Shown here: positions 23,326-37,476 of the stretch, in pieces | Layout: each line of letters starts with the position of its first letter | Position numbering within the stretch: the stretch's first letter is position 1 | From: Gentiana macrophylla | Taxonomy: Eukaryota > Streptophyta > Magnoliopsida > Gentianales > Gentianaceae | NCBI GenBank assembly: GCA_026214975.1 | Contig: CM047808.1 | Span: 9,078,267 to 9,142,266 of the forward strand | Reading direction: 5' to 3' | Length of the DNA stretch: 64,000 bases | Made by a program: the position numbers and the translations under genes | Notes under the pieces: model-generated | Seen by the model: the letters and a program-made list of their open reading frames with translations, nothing else | What the model was told of the DNA's origin: nothing | Databases searched by the model: none

Positions 23326-23539
23326 ATTGAATGAAGGTCTAATTCAAGTATCAGAGCGAGCACTTGCAGTAGATATCATAAAACATGATAACTATCAAAT
23401 AGAGATCTAAATCATGTGGATTTGTTAAAATCGTTTGTAGTAGAATCCCTAATCGCAAACCCGATGTGTTTAAGTATGAGATCTCTAAATTTTTAACTAT
23501 ATGGATTGTTTCAAATATTCCTATTCAAATTATGTGATA
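22761..23539. other. DEG9 3' flank with T and A homopolymers
   Basis: Contains the presumed 3' UTR, a T run (22780-22804) and an A run of about 50 (23274-23324). No further gene. Confidence 0.6.
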
Positions 23540-24640
23540 GAGATTTTAACGAATCATCATGAATGAAGATTCAATAAAAGACGTCTTTGTGTTTGGTGTA
23601 ATGATGTAACTATTGAGGTATTAATCGAGTCGCGTCTATTGCTGGTTGAAGTTATACGTCTTTCGGATCCGTCTGGAATTCTTTGGACTTTTTTTAAAGT
23701 CTTGGATTTACAATGCGTCAGATAATCATATCTATGACTTGAGTAATCGTCTATGAAAGTGACGAGATATTCATAGCCACCTTTTGCCTGAATGTTCATT
23801 GGACAATAAATATCTGTATGAACGAGCTCTAGAGGATCTTTGGCTCAATTTCCTTTTGCATAAAAGGTCTCCTGGTCTTTTTTGCTCTATGCAGGATTCA
23901 CAGACCGGGAGTGAGCCAACATTAGCTCTCTTAAATATCCGCCATTAACCAGTCGTATTGTCAATTTCAAAGAAATATGTGTCTGAGATGCTAAAGATAT
24001 GTAAGATTTTTTTTGAGAAACCTTTTGTCTTTAAGGTCTTGGATAATCTATTTTAAACATATCAGTATCGACCAGTGGTTATTCAGTGGATCTAATAAAA
24101 TCTTTTCGAATTTACAGAGCAAATATCACGACCATTTTCGAAAATGACAATCTCAATACCGTCAAAAGAATTGTCTAATACTATCAAAAGAATTGTCTAC
24201 CAAAATACAATTTTTCTTGCAATTTCGCAATAGAAATCTTTTTTTTTTTAAATTTTAATTTTATACATAAATTAGGAACAAAATACACATTGTCTAAGAC
24301 CAAAACAATATTCCCTAACGTTTTTCTAACTATTCCACTGCTTTTGTTGAAACCATTACGGCATCGCTTACTCTATTGTCAGCAGCCTGTCCTCCAACAG
24401 CCCTTCTAAGAATTAAGAATCTGTAAAGAAGAACAAACATGATTAGTAACACCAGAGTCAAGTGCCATCTAGATAAATATTTAGTTACTATATTTTTTGC
24501 AAGGCAAGTAAATATATTTATTACCTATCTTACCATTGCCCTTGTTTTTTTTATGGCGTTTTCCTTCCGTGGCATGTGGAGATAATCTGGACAATTGTGC
24601 CTAAAATGTCCTACCTCGTGCCGATATTTCATCACAATTC
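23540..24640 (-). pseudogene. Decayed minus-strand Copia fragment
   Basis: On the minus strand 23557-23799 reads GGYEYLVTFIDDYSSHRYDY, an integrase-core phrase of Copia elements. Upstream in that orientation (higher coordinates) are degenerate matches to the CX2C-type GAG-pre-integrase, the protease region (near 24440-24470) and a zinc-knuckle-like block (near 24560-24620). Stops are frequent. No LTRs are identified. Confidence 0.6.
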
Positions 24641-26849
<2,209 letters not shown>

Positions 26850-27088
26850 TGTTGAACAAGTAGTAAAAAGGAAAGATTCTGAAGAAGAAAATCAGGGATC
26901 GACTTGCCAGAATTAGGGAAATTAGGGATTGTGTTTTTTAATTGTGTTTTCACACTAGAAGGACAAAGTCGTCTTTTGTACAATTAGGATTTGTTGTCCT
27001 TCCTCTATATAAGGAAATTGTAATACACAAAGTGAATGATGATCGAAATAATACAATCCTTTCAATAAAAAGGTTCCTCAATTCTTCA
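26850..27088 (+). repeat. Copia-B 5' LTR
   Basis: 239 bp, TG...CA. A TATA-like CTCTATATAAGG near 27003 and an AATAAAAAG near 27064 are visible promoter and polyadenylation candidates. Confidence 0.95.
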
Positions 27089-27100
27089 TGGTAGCAGAGC
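27089..27100 (+). promoter_or_regulatory. Copia-B primer-binding site
   Basis: TGGTAGCAGAGC, adjacent to the LTR end, matches the usual plant Copia site complementary to initiator Met tRNA except for one base. Confidence 0.85.
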
Positions 27101-27159
27101 TACAAAAACACTCTTAAGCCTCAAATTTATCGTTTTTTTTCCACCTTCGTTGCGTCCTC

Positions 27160-28140
27160 ATGGCCAAGGAATCTGGATTGACCATACAGCAGTTTCATCA
27201 GTGTTCGAGTTTGATCTCAATCAAACTCAATTTCTCAAATTTCTTGTTATGGAGATCACAGGTGATTCCATTGATCAAGAGCCTTGGTGTTTTCCACCAC
27301 GTCTCATCTAGTGAACACCCATCCAAGACGATCAAGAATGCAGCAGGGGAGGAAACTGATAACCCTGACTATCTCACTTGGACGATCAATGACGGCCTTC
27401 TTGTTTCGTGGTTGCTAGGAACCATGAAAGAGGAAATAATCAGTATGATTCATGAAGAAGAATTCACAGCCTACCAATTATGGGAAAATCTGGATCAACA
27501 GCTCCTTCCACACACAGTAGAAAAGGAAGGAAATCTGAAAAATATGTTGATGGGGATCAGGAAAGGAACCAGAACAGTGGATGAATATCTAAGGGAATTC
27601 AAATCCATCTGTGATAATCTAGCAGCAATCAAGAAACCAGTGGCAGATATGGATAAGGTCTTCCAATTTGCTCATGGCCTTGGCAGTGATTATACAAGCT
27701 TCCGGACAGCCATGCTCACCAAGGCTCCATATCCCTCCTTCTCATAGTTTGTCATGGCCCTTCAAGGATATGAACAAACTCTCCAAACTCAGAAAATGCA
27801 GGAAAAGGCAACCACAGACCAACTGCAGGCTTTCTTCTCACAGAGGGGTCGTGGTAGAGGGAGGAGAGGTGGTAGAGGTCAATACAACTCTAGAGGCAGG
27901 GGATTTGCCCCTGCAGGAAGGCCTACCAATGCAGAAGGAAACCAAAGGAGAACTGATTCTCAAGAGAAACCCAAGAAACTTGGAACAGATGGAAAACAGA
28001 ATCCTTCACAAGTTCCACCACTTGTGTGTCAGATCTGTGGAAAATTTAACCATGCTGCCATTGACTGTTGGTACAGGTTTGACTATGCCTATCAGTCAGA
28101 GGAAACTCAGAAAGCTTTTGCTGCCCTCACAACAGGGGAT
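27160..28140 (+). pseudogene. Copia-B gag with one internal TAG
   Basis: The start ATG at 27160 lies 72 bp after the LTR. The capsid-like region (FSNFLLWRSQVIPLIKSLGV; LLVSWLLGTM; VDEYLREFKSICDNLA) is typical of plant Copia gag. An in-frame TAG at 27745-27747 interrupts it and the same frame continues at once. The C-terminal part has an RG-rich stretch (RGRGRGRRGGRGQ) and one zinc knuckle CQICGKFNHAAIDC near 28029. Only the nonsense codon separates this from an intact gag. Confidence 0.93.
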
Positions 28141-31100
28141 CAGACAGACACAGGCTTCTATGCAGATACTGGAGCCACATCACATATGACAAACTCAGAA
28201 GGTAACTTAATAAATGCACACAAATATTTTGGACTTGATAAGGTTTTTGTAGGAGATGGTACAGGACTGAGAATATCACATACAGGTAATGCCAATATTG
28301 GTAACTTACAACTAAATGATGTCCTTGTTGTACCTGAGTTGACTAAAAACCTACTCTCTGTTGGAAAATACACTGCTGATAATCATTGCTCTTTTGAATT
28401 TAATGAGTCTGGTTTTGTTGTTAAGGATCAAAACAAGAAGATCATAGCACAGGGGCATAGAAAGGGAAAACTATATGCATTGGATCAAGAGGCTCAAGAA
28501 GCCCTAGCAGCAGTAAGAACAGGGAAGGCCACCTCCACAGTCTGGCATCAAAGGCTGGGACATCCAAATCAGAACTTGATGACCAAACTCAAGCAATCTG
28601 GAAGAATAAATCTCAGCTCTTGGAGTAATAAGGACAGACTTTGTATTAGTTGTCAGTTAGGAAAGAGTTGTAAACAACCTTTTAATAAAAGCACTTTTGT
28701 GTCAAAATATCCTTTGGAAAAGGTTCATTGTGATTTGTGGGGACCTGCCCCTGTTTTATCTAATCAGTCCTACAAGTATTATGTGGTATTTATTGATGAT
28801 TTTTCCGGTGTTCTCTTGGTCGTATCCATTAAAGAAAAATCGCACAGGATGTGTTTGTCAAGTTCCAAAAACTAGTGGAAAATCAATTGAATCAGAAGAT
28901 CAAGTTTTTTCAGTGTGATGGTGGAGGTGAGTTCAACTCAACACCCTTCCTGGATCATCTAAAGAACTGTGGAATTGAATTGAATATCTCCTGTCCTTAC
29001 ACTCCAGAACAAAATGGAGTGGCTGAACGAAAGCACAGGCATATAGTTGAAACTGGACTCACTATGATGTTCCATGCTGGCACACCTCTAAATCTTTGGG
29101 TTGAAGCCTTTAGCACAGCACTTTATCTCATCAACAGACTGCCTTCTTCTGTATTGAAGTTTGACACACCATATCACAGACTGTACAACAGACAGCCTGA
29201 TTACAATAGCTTGAGGGTGTTTGGTTGTCAATGTTTTCCTTCTCTAAGGAACCAGACAGATTCAAAATTTGCAAAAAGGAGCTATCCCTGTGTCTTCTTA
29301 GGGTATAGCCCTATGCACAAGGGATATAGGTGCCTAGAACCTAACTCTAAAAGAGTATACATATCCAGGCATGTAGTGTTCAATGAGCAAGTATTTCCAT
29401 TCAATGAGTCCATCACTAAATCAACTGCACCTGCTACAGATTGGTTTGAATACCCAAAATCAGATGAAGGGCATGTAGAACCAGTGGAACACAACACTTT
29501 GAATCCAGATTGTTGTTCTGATGATCTTCCACAACAGCAAGTGCATGACTTAGAACCACAACAACCAGCGCATGAAGCATCATCTGAAGAACCAGATGAC
29601 CAAGGCAGTAACAGCACTGATGGAGACCAAAACATACCTAATGAACCACAACCCCCGCCAGATCAAAGGCCTGTCAGGGATAGAAGACCTCCTACTTACC
29701 TCAAGGACTATGCTACATTGGTCACTCAGACTGTCCCTGAACCAAGAAATTGGAAAGAAGCTCAAAAGGACCCTAAGTGGCAGCAGGCCATGGAAGAAGA
29801 AATGCAAGCATTGCATCAGAATAACACTTGGACCTTGGTCCCTAGACCCACTAATGCCAACATTATTGGGTCCAAATGGGTTTTTAAGGTAAAAACCACA
29901 TCACAGGGTGATATTGAAAGGTACAAGGCTCGTTTAGTAGCTCAAGGTTACTCACAGTTACCAGGAGTTGACTTTGAAGAAACATACAGCCCAGTCATTA
30001 AACCTACCACAATTAGACTCGTGATTGCAGTGGCAGTATCTCAGGGGTGGCCCATAAAACAATTAGATATAAAGAACGCCTTCCTTCATGGACACCTCAA
30101 GGAAACAGTTTTTATGGAACAGCCCCCAGGATTTGTTGATACAATGACACCAAATCATGTGTGCCTGCTCAAGAAATCCATGTATGGGCTCAAACAGGCC
30201 CCCAGGGCTTGGTTTGACCGACTGTCCTTTTTTCTGTTACACTTAGGATTCTTATGCAGCAAGGCAGATCCTTCCCTATTCACTTTTCATCAGTCTGGTA
30301 TTACTCTCATACTACTTATTTATGTAGATGATATACTACTCATAGGTAATCACTCTCAATCAATACAGACACTAATTGATGCTCTAAGTAGAGAATTCGC
30401 GGTAAAAGACCTGGGGTCATTACACTACTTCTTGGGTATGGAAGTTCGGCCCACTGGCCCGATGGGGTGTTTCTCGGTCAGGCAAAGTACATACACACCC
30501 TGTTGACGGAGTCGGGCATGTTGGAAAATCTTTGCACAAAGAACTCTATGGCTCTAAAGGTGCAAGATTCTCTAGATGATGCAGAGTTGGTTGATCCCTA
30601 CACTTATCGAAGTTTGGTGGGTGGATTACAATACCTAACATTTACCCGACCAGATATCACTCATGCTGTAAACAAGGTTTGTCAGTATTTCTCTCAGCCT
30701 ACCATCAAACATTTAAAGGAAGTAAAAAGATTGTTGCGTTATGTTAAAGGCACCTCTACTCATGGTTTACACTACCTGAAAAGATCGCCACCATCTCTCT
30801 ATGCGTTTAGTGACGCTAATTGGGCCGGCTGTCCGGTGACCAGACGCAGCACCAGCGGTTTCTGTGTCTTCCTTGGGGCAAATTGTGTCTCCTGGTCTTC
30901 AAAAAAACAACCAACGGTCTCTCGATCCAGTACTGAAGCAGAGTACAGGTCTATGGCGTCTACAACAGCTGAACTCACCTGGGTTTCATATCTTCTCCGA
31001 GACCTTGGCATTCGTCTCCTGCAACCACCACAGCTCATGTGTGATAACCTGAGTGCGGTTTATCTGACTGTCAATCCTTCACTTCACTCTCGTTCGAAGC

Positions 31101-31351
31101 ATTTCGCCCTCGATTATCATTTTGTTCGAGAGAAGGTTGCTGTGAAACAACTCATAACCAGGCATGTTCCATCTTCGTCAAATCTGGCCGATATATTCAC
31201 CAAAGCTCTTCCTAAGGCCCAATTCCAGTTTCTTCGAGACAATCTTCGTGTTCAGGTGCCTTCACACGTCAGATTGAGGGCGGATGTTGAACAAGTAGTA
31301 AAAAGGAAAGATTCTGAAGAAGAAAATCAGGGATCGACTTGCCAGAATTAG
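28141..31351 (+). pseudogene. Copia-B protease-integrase-RT-RNase H polyprotein with frameshifts
   Basis: Protease: YADTGATSHMTNS near 28158. GAG-pre-integrase: VWHQRLGHPNQN and CISCQLGKSC. Integrase acidic residues: Asp in HCDLWGPA, Asp in FQCDGGGEFNS, Glu in [58 protein letters not shown] and the catalytic LIYVDDILL near 30320. RNase H: SDANWAGCPVTRRSTSGFCV, SRSSTEAEYR and ADIFTKALP. The frame changes near 28806-28850 (twice) and near 30460, all single-base events, one beside a G run. The open frame ends inside the 3' LTR at 31351. Catalytic residues are present. Confidence 0.93.
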
Positions 31352-31523
31352 GGAAATTAGGGATTGTGTTTTTTAATTGTGTTTTCACACTAGAAGGACA
31401 AAGTCGTCTTTTGTACAATTAGGGTTTGTTGTCCTTCCTCTATATAAGGAAATTGTAATACACAAAGTGAATGATGATCGAAATAATACAATCCTTTCAA
31501 TAAAAAGGTTCCTCAATTCTTCA
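31285..31523 (+). repeat. Copia-B 3' LTR
   Basis: 239 bp, one difference from the 5' LTR. It is preceded by a purine-rich TTGAGGGCGGA. Confidence 0.95.
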
Positions 31524-31528
31524 GCCTT

Positions 31529-32008
31529 CACGAGGTGCAGACCGCTGACGCATGTCGTCTTCTGTCACAGAATGATCAGTTCGAAGTAAGGTACTTACCA
31601 GCTCGTAACACCGATATGGTGCAGGATCACCTCGGTTTGGAACCCCCTAGCTCGGTATAAGTCTTCAATTAATTTAGACAGTGGTAATACAGTCAACATG
31701 ATTTTAACCCATGATCTCATAACGGTTCAATGATTCATTCATACGGTTACACCATGGCTATGCTTCAAGTCATTGACCACAACTTCAATGACAGCACAAT
31801 CAAACTCCCCCACGAGGATGGGTTATAAAAGGATCATCTTCCTCACAATTCAGAACTACATTAATAGCTTGATCACAAATCATTTGGGTACGTAGACAGT
31901 CAATCCACATTGACTCAGCTATAAATCATCACAAAATCTACCAGTCAAAGTAATTATGTTATCCTTACGAGAGAGATTCAATTTCATCACTGACGATTTC
32001 TGGCATCG
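31529..32008. mobile_element. Old LTR remnant (right half) split by Copia-B
   Basis: Shares 'tcattgaccacaacttcaatga' and 'tttgggtacgtagacagtc' in the same order with 36777-36910, and ends GGCATCGTTA, much like the ends of the Tat-type LTR (GGCATCGTCA). It is probably a solo or truncated LTR of a related Gypsy family whose left part lies just before 26845. Confidence 0.6.
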
Positions 32009-32221
32009 TTAATATATAAAGGTAAACGGGACAACAATACAAACGGTAAAAAATGATTTATGTGATGACTAGCATTAGTATTGAGATAAAAATTGATATT
32101 GTCAAAGCAAAATGTTTTGTACCGGAAAAATAATGCTTTATAAATGCCGAGGAAATACCAAACTCACACGGGCAATACCATTGCCCCCCCCCCACCCCTC
32201 CCACCCCACCCCCTTTTTTTT
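32009..32221. other. Spacer with C-rich tract
   Basis: Contains a C/A-rich run at about 32183-32215 and a T run directly at the LINE left edge. No gene. Confidence 0.6.
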
Positions 32222-33430
32222 AGGGTACCATAGAAAGTGATGAACGCGCGGCTGAACTGGGAGCTGCCAACACCGCCTCCATGCCCGATCAACCCCGCCT
32301 AAGAATGTCGGCTCTGCAATAAAAAATGGCCGAAAGAGTGATAGAGCAAGAAAGTACCCAGACTTGACCGTGTAAGTGCCAGTACGATCGTTGTCCTAAA
32401 TCCGCTGATCCGGGTGGGCCTCTGAAGCTATAGAAGTGGCCAGAATGGCATCGGATTCCCATGGCTGAAATAACTCCCGGATACGAGGGGCGTCCCAGAC
32501 ACGCATATGCGGAATGAATAAAGCTGAAACCTTAGCATCATTCGGAAGTGTGTGACCCGCATAAGGTATACTGAATCCTTAGCCACTCCGTCCATGCGTC
32601 ATGAAAAACATACAAATCCCCGTCCCCCACTCTCCATCGCTTCCCATTGAGCAACAAATCCCTGCCCTCTAGAATACTACGCCGCAAAAACGACGGCCGG
32701 GGACCTAACCCGGCGGACAAGATGGTGTAGTCCTCAAAGTACTTCGCATGAAGAACTTGTGCTGCCAACGACCCTGGATTAGATAGCAGCCTCCATGACT
32801 GTTTGGCCAACATGGCTAAATTAAAACATTCTAAGTCCCGGAACCCCAAACCACTAAGATTCTTCGGCAAACAACATCCCAATTCTTCCAATGAACCTGC
32901 CATTTCGTCTCCGTGTTCCCTCAGAAAAAACCCATGATTGCCTTTTCCAGTTCTCGGATTAAGGTAACGGGAATCTTGAAGCACTGCATTATAAATGTAG
33001 GGATGGCATGGAGAGCCGATTTAATAAAAAAACTTCCTTCCCAGCCGGCGAGAGCAGTTTATCTTTCCAGCCTGCTATTTTTTTGCATTTCTTATCTCTC
33101 AAGAACTCAAACACCTGACGCTTGTTCCGACCAATCACAAAAGGCAACCCCAGGTACTTGCCAGATCCATCGCCCAGAGGAATCTGAAGCGTATCAGGCA
33201 CCGCATCCCTCTCTTCTACAGGAACTGCCTCTGAGAAGTACAAACTAGACTTATGAAAAATTATGGCCTGACCGGAGAGGTCACCATACCTGGCAAACAA
33301 ATCCACCAGTGTCTCCACCACCCCATCCAGTAACTCAAAAAATATCATACAGTCATCTGCAAACAACACCCCTATGCACATAATCGTCCAGTAGAGCCGT
33401 AAAAACTCTGCGGCATGTCCTGTTTGAGTG
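32222..33430 (-). pseudogene. LINE reverse transcriptase C-terminal part (inverted)
   Basis: On the minus strand: VLFADDCMIFF (catalytic Asp-Asp) near 33385, then GQAIIFHKSSLYFS, GSGKYLGLPFVIGRNK and GWKDKLLSPAGKEVFL. After a frame change come LSGLGFRDLECFNLAMLAKQ, LHAKYF, RRSILEGRDLLLNGKRWRVG, and near the left edge the zf-RVT-like WQLPVQPRVHHFLW. This is the standard order of plant L1-type RT. The N-terminal half of RT and the endonuclease are absent. Confidence 0.88.
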
Positions 33431-33435
33431 TCATA

Positions 33436-34203
33436 TGGAAGCCAAAATATGGCAAGCATCTCCTTTCCATGGGTTGTTGGAGCATCTTCTTTTGTCCTTC
33501 TTTGCGGATTTCTTTATGCGCCTTCTAGAAGAGCGGGGCCACAAGATACTGATGAGAGTTCTTTGGGCTTATGTGGGGGATATGGAAGGCGCGTTGTTCC
33601 ATGGTGTTCGATGGTCAGGCGGTTTATGTTTCGGCAGTGTGTGCGCGTTCTTTGGCGGCGACAGCTGAATTTACGGAGGCTCTGGCGGCCTACCGAGTGC
33701 AGGGGTCGCCGCAACACATGGCGACCTCCTGGCTCCGTCACCTCAAGGGATAATGAAATGTAATGTGGATGCTGCTGTGCGCGAGGATAAAGTGGGTATT
33801 GGGCTTATATTCCGAGACACGGTAGGGGCAGTGTTGCACTCTATGGGCTATCCTTTTGATGGTGGGGGCGGCCAGAATACATGGATCTTCGGGGTATTTA
33901 CCTGGCACTGGCGAAGCCGCAATGTTTGAATTTGCTCCGATTGGAGGTGGAAAGTGACTGTTTGCATGCGTCGCGGCAAAGCTTCGGTAGCATGTGTGGA
34001 GGACATTCTTCGCCGGGATGTTTATCGCGGGATTTATTTGGCTCTACTACCTAGTTTTACTTCGAATTTTTTTCATTTGTTCACCGTACTTACAATGTGC
34101 ATGCACACCTACTTGCGCGACATGCTTTGTCTTTAGAGAATGTGACTTCTTGGGGCACTTTGCCTCCGGGAGACGTTTTGGCCGCGTGTTTCGCGGACGT
34201 TAA
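33436..34203 (+). pseudogene. LINE 3' coding part with RNase H-like domain
   Basis: Begins in a zf-RVT linker (EAKIWQASPFHGLLE), then WGIWKARCSMVFDGQAV. An RNase H-like start (KCNVDAAVREDKVGIGLIFR near 33760) and end (VHRTYNVHAHLLARHAL near 34085) follow. Frame changes and a stop near 33930 show decay. About 40 residues that should join it to the inverted segment are missing at the junction. Confidence 0.85.
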
Positions 34204-34568
34204 TTAATAAAGCTCTTTGTTTTCTAAAAAAATTAAAATATTTAATATGATCGGAAAATATTGAGAGTGTTATACATGCATATTGAAAAGCCCAGAAGAC
34301 ATATTATGTGTCATTTAGTTTTATTTAGCTTTACAGAATAAGATTTTATTAATAAGCGAGAATTTTTATTTCATGAATTAGATTTCACAGATTAAATCCC
34401 TCATTTATTTATTTTTTATACATTTTTAAGGGGAAAGGGAAGAAGGTTTCTATTCTGTGTGGGATAATAATCGAACTCTTCTTCTCGTAAGGCATGACCT
34501 TGTCACTAAACCCGATCCGATTCCCATTAAATCCCTCGTATATGCATAAAGAAATTGATGAATACGTC

Positions 34569-34700
34569 GCCCTCGTGATTTGGCGCAGTGGTAAAGAAAA
34601 ATGGTGTTACAGAACGACCAATTTGAGCAAGGAATTTGGAATTTGGAGGTTCAAATCAAAGTAAATGAACGACTTCTTTTCAAGATTTTGTATAATCAGA
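34569..34700 (+). mobile_element. Candidate tRNA-derived SINE
   Basis: A box-A match TGGCGCAGTGG (34581-34591) and a box-B match GGTTCAAATC (34648-34657) are in correct order about 57 nt apart. The 3' limit and target duplication are not defined. Confidence 0.45.
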
Positions 34701-35039
34701 AAGCCGTATTTCTACAGCCCTGCTGAGTTACATGATTGATCTCTCCATTAATTTAGTGGAGACAGATGGTGAAATGGCACTTTCTGTTAGAGAATTTAAC
34801 CGTTTTAAAAAAATGATGAAGACTTCAATTAATATGGTCCTAAAGAAACTAGTAAATCATTAAATTGCTTTCAAGGTATGCAATGTTTGGATACTATTGT
34901 TAGCACTCTCCAAACCAATATTCTATTTGGGACCCTTGATAGTCTTTTCTTGGTAATACAGCCAAAAGGACCAAGCTTTATGTTCTCCTTGCTATGCATG
35001 TGCTAAATTTTGTTTGTATAACGTATCACAAAGTTTTTG

Positions 35040-35640
35040 TATTGGTGGGTATTTTAGGCGGTCTTCCGTGACACTATACCAATTTATTTTTAAGGTATCA
35101 GAGTAAGGTTTGGTTTGGCCAAGTCTTTTGTGACTCTATACACGTAACATCTCATATTGGGAATATGAGAGAAATATCACTTTGTAGTTACCGCGCGAAT
35201 TAACCATTGTAATTGGTAACTCGAATTAACCATTTTAAGTAGAGAAGATAGACGGATCTAAGTAATTCTGAGATTCATTATGACTCAAGAACGCCGCTAG
35301 ACTAGCAGCTCTCTGGCGCGGCGCTTAATTCAAGTCAGTACACCGTGAAGTGAAAGCGGTCATATCTAGTTACCTCTAGTAAGGTCCTGAAATGGAAACA
35401 ATTTATTAAAAGGGGGAATGTAATATCTAACATTGGAATGTGGGAGAAACATCAACTTGATATAAAGTTGAGACAAAATGAAATCGGTAACTTAGGTTAA
35501 CTCTTATAGCCCAAGAGAGGACGGCGGGTCTAAATACTTATCTGATCCATTATATTTCAATATTGCAGCTGTCGGGCCATGATTTAGGCGTCACAATACC
35601 GAACTATTTGTAAAGTACTAGTGTAAGGTTTGACCACAAA
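35040..35640 (+). repeat. TRIM-like duplicated block
   Basis: Two diverged units share 'gtaacatct[c]a[t]attggga' (35146, 35421) and 'accaatttatttttaaggtatcagag' / 'accgaactatttgtaaagtactagtg' (35078, 35603). The first has a PBS-like GGTATCAGAG. It resembles a decayed TRIM or LTR pair, but ends are not resolved. Confidence 0.45.
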
Positions 35641-36559
35641 AATGTGGAACCTCAAACATGTTCGAATTTCTAGAGGTTGAATCTCCATATTCATATTCGA
35701 CCTCTGAAAAGTCAACATTCATAGTCTGATATGATGTCACGGTAAATGTTGTGTGGTGTCGTTAAGAACCCCGTCTGTTTAAGAGTCCGTTAAAAGAATG
35801 AATGAAATTGTGTTTACATTAAAATAAAAGGTTTTATTGTCGGATACTACGATTATTATTATATGTCACAATGATATTACTACATTACACCACGGTTAAT
35901 TTTTCGTGGAAAGGAACATAATTGATATTGACATTTCCTAACTACGGAAACCTAACTCACGGGGACGATGGTGGGAGACGTTAGTCTCGATGATATCTCT
36001 TGTACACATCGAACATCAATGTCAGTGACAGACCGACTGTTTTTTAACATGTGAGGTGCACGCTAAGAGTCATTTTGTGGTTTCATGCAAGAAAATAAAT
36101 CAAAGAATGTGATATCCGAAGAGAAAATATGAGGTGTCAATAAAAGCTCTTAAAGTAATAAGACAATGCTAAATTGAGTAACCAACGTAAAAATTATCAT
36201 ACCATTGCGCTACCGTAACACTAATGTATTTAAGTTTATTATATGGCCCACTAACAATCTCAATACAATATTTTTTGCCATCCTTACACAGAGATCAAGT
36301 TAGTTTTGTATGTATCGTTCTAATTTTATCAAATGTCTCGAAAGGGACAATCCCAATATGACATGGGTATTACCATTCGACCGACACAAGACACTCCTTA
36401 GGCCTTATCAGGCCATCTCAAACAAATAGGCTAACATAGGCACAACTCGATATTGAGCTTCAATCATCACGGTTATATCCAAAACAACATAGGTCGCACA
36501 CTTAAGTACTCAATCGACATGACGCATTTCGTCCTGCGTCCGACATGGCGCAAACCGTC
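35641..36559. other. Non-coding AT-rich stretch
   Basis: No gene. It includes a GTCGA-type block near 35663-35712 (gaggttgaat...attcgacctctg), related to the foldback family described around the ROP gene. Confidence 0.5.
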
Positions 36560-36985
36560 GTATGTCTTCTATGGTCAACAGGGTGTAAGACGCCATTGGC
36601 CTTAAGCTGCCAACATAGTGCATGTTCACCTCGGCCACTTATTCTTGGTACATGGTGGATCAGTCCCGACCTCATGTGACGGCTACACTTCATCAGTTGG
36701 GCTTTAACCTCTGCTCCATGATTTTCGCCATCAGGGCTATGATAGCTCTATTACTGCCTCCTAAACTGCTCCACGTCATTGACCACAACTTCAATGATAG
36801 CACAATCTTCTCTCTCACGTGGGAAGCCTATATAAAGTATCATAACCCTCATTATCTAGTACTACGTTCGACTTGATCCTTTTATTTGGGTACGTAGACA
36901 GTCATTACTGGCACAACCATTTTCCATCCACAAATTCATTAAATCACAAGCTGGATTATTCTTTCAAGACCTAATTACATGCATA
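36560..36985. mobile_element. Old LTR remnant, same family as 31529-32008
   Basis: Contains the same two landmark phrases in the same order (36781 and 36886). No coding region is attached. Confidence 0.55.
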
Positions 36986-37025
36986 ACAACCCGATTTTGA
37001 CATAGACAATTTACAGTATTATCAT

Positions 37026-37078
37026 ACGTTAGGGACAGAGGGAATTTCTGGTAGAGCGGTGAAATGCGTAGAGATCGG
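37026..37078 (+). pseudogene. Plastid 16S rRNA fragment (NUPT, ~53 bp)
   Basis: The stretch around gcggtgaaatgcgtagagat (37055-37074), with its upstream cagagggaatttc, matches the highly conserved 690-loop region of chloroplast 16S rRNA with about four changes. Flanking sequence on both sides is unrelated. It is a nuclear insertion of plastid DNA or a relic of one, not a functional rRNA gene. Confidence 0.82.
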
Positions 37079-37476
37079 TATGTTTTCATTATCTTCAAAA
37101 GATGGCTCTTTATATAAAAAGACACCCTTAACCCATGCTGCAAGTCTGCAACCAATAACTTTGAAGATAATTGTGATATGACTATAATAATAATAATAAT
37201 AATAACAACAAAATATATTTTTTTTAAATCGGTAATGATAGAATTACTCCATCAAATCTACAGCATGATTACACCCAAGATAATTTTGTGGTTGTAATTG
37301 TTTAAGTTTTTATATAAGTGAATAATATGTCATGAGATGGTGATAGTGTAAAAATAATATAGATTTAAAAAGAGTAAACCTATTACTCCCCGTTCAGATA
37401 TCCAATTGATAAAACAAGAATAACAACAAAGTGTATATATCATATGTTCACGGGAGAGCTTAAGTTCATACCCTAA

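Larger units (their letters stand above)
26850..31523 (+). mobile_element. Copia-B: young full-length Ty1/Copia element (4674 bp)
   Basis: Both LTRs are 239 bp (26850-27088 and 31285-31523), start TGTTGAAC and end TTCTTCA. They differ at one position by eye (A/G in 'gtacaattagg[a/g]tttg'). A perfect target duplication GCCTT lies at 26845-26849 and 31524-31528. A primer-binding site follows the 5' LTR and a purine-rich stretch precedes the 3' LTR. Gag, protease, integrase, RT and RNase H follow in Copia order. The frame has one TAG in gag and about three single-base shifts, so as read it is not autonomous despite its recent insertion. Confidence 0.96.
32222..34240 (+). mobile_element. LINE with 5' inversion (twin-primed), 3' end on plus strand
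   Basis: The left 1.2 kb encodes LINE reverse transcriptase on the minus strand. The right 0.8 kb encodes the downstream endonuclease-like linker and RNase H region on the plus strand and ends in an A-rich tail (ctaaaaaaattaaaa, about 34226-34240). In the inverted part the order runs from the FADD block at the junction to the zf-RVT block at the left edge, which is the arrangement made by twin priming. The junction lies at about 33425-33436. A target duplication could not be recognised. Confidence 0.85.

Noticed and set aside
37026..37078. Functional 16S rRNA gene
   Set aside because: Only about 53 bp match and both flanks are unrelated, so it is a fragment.
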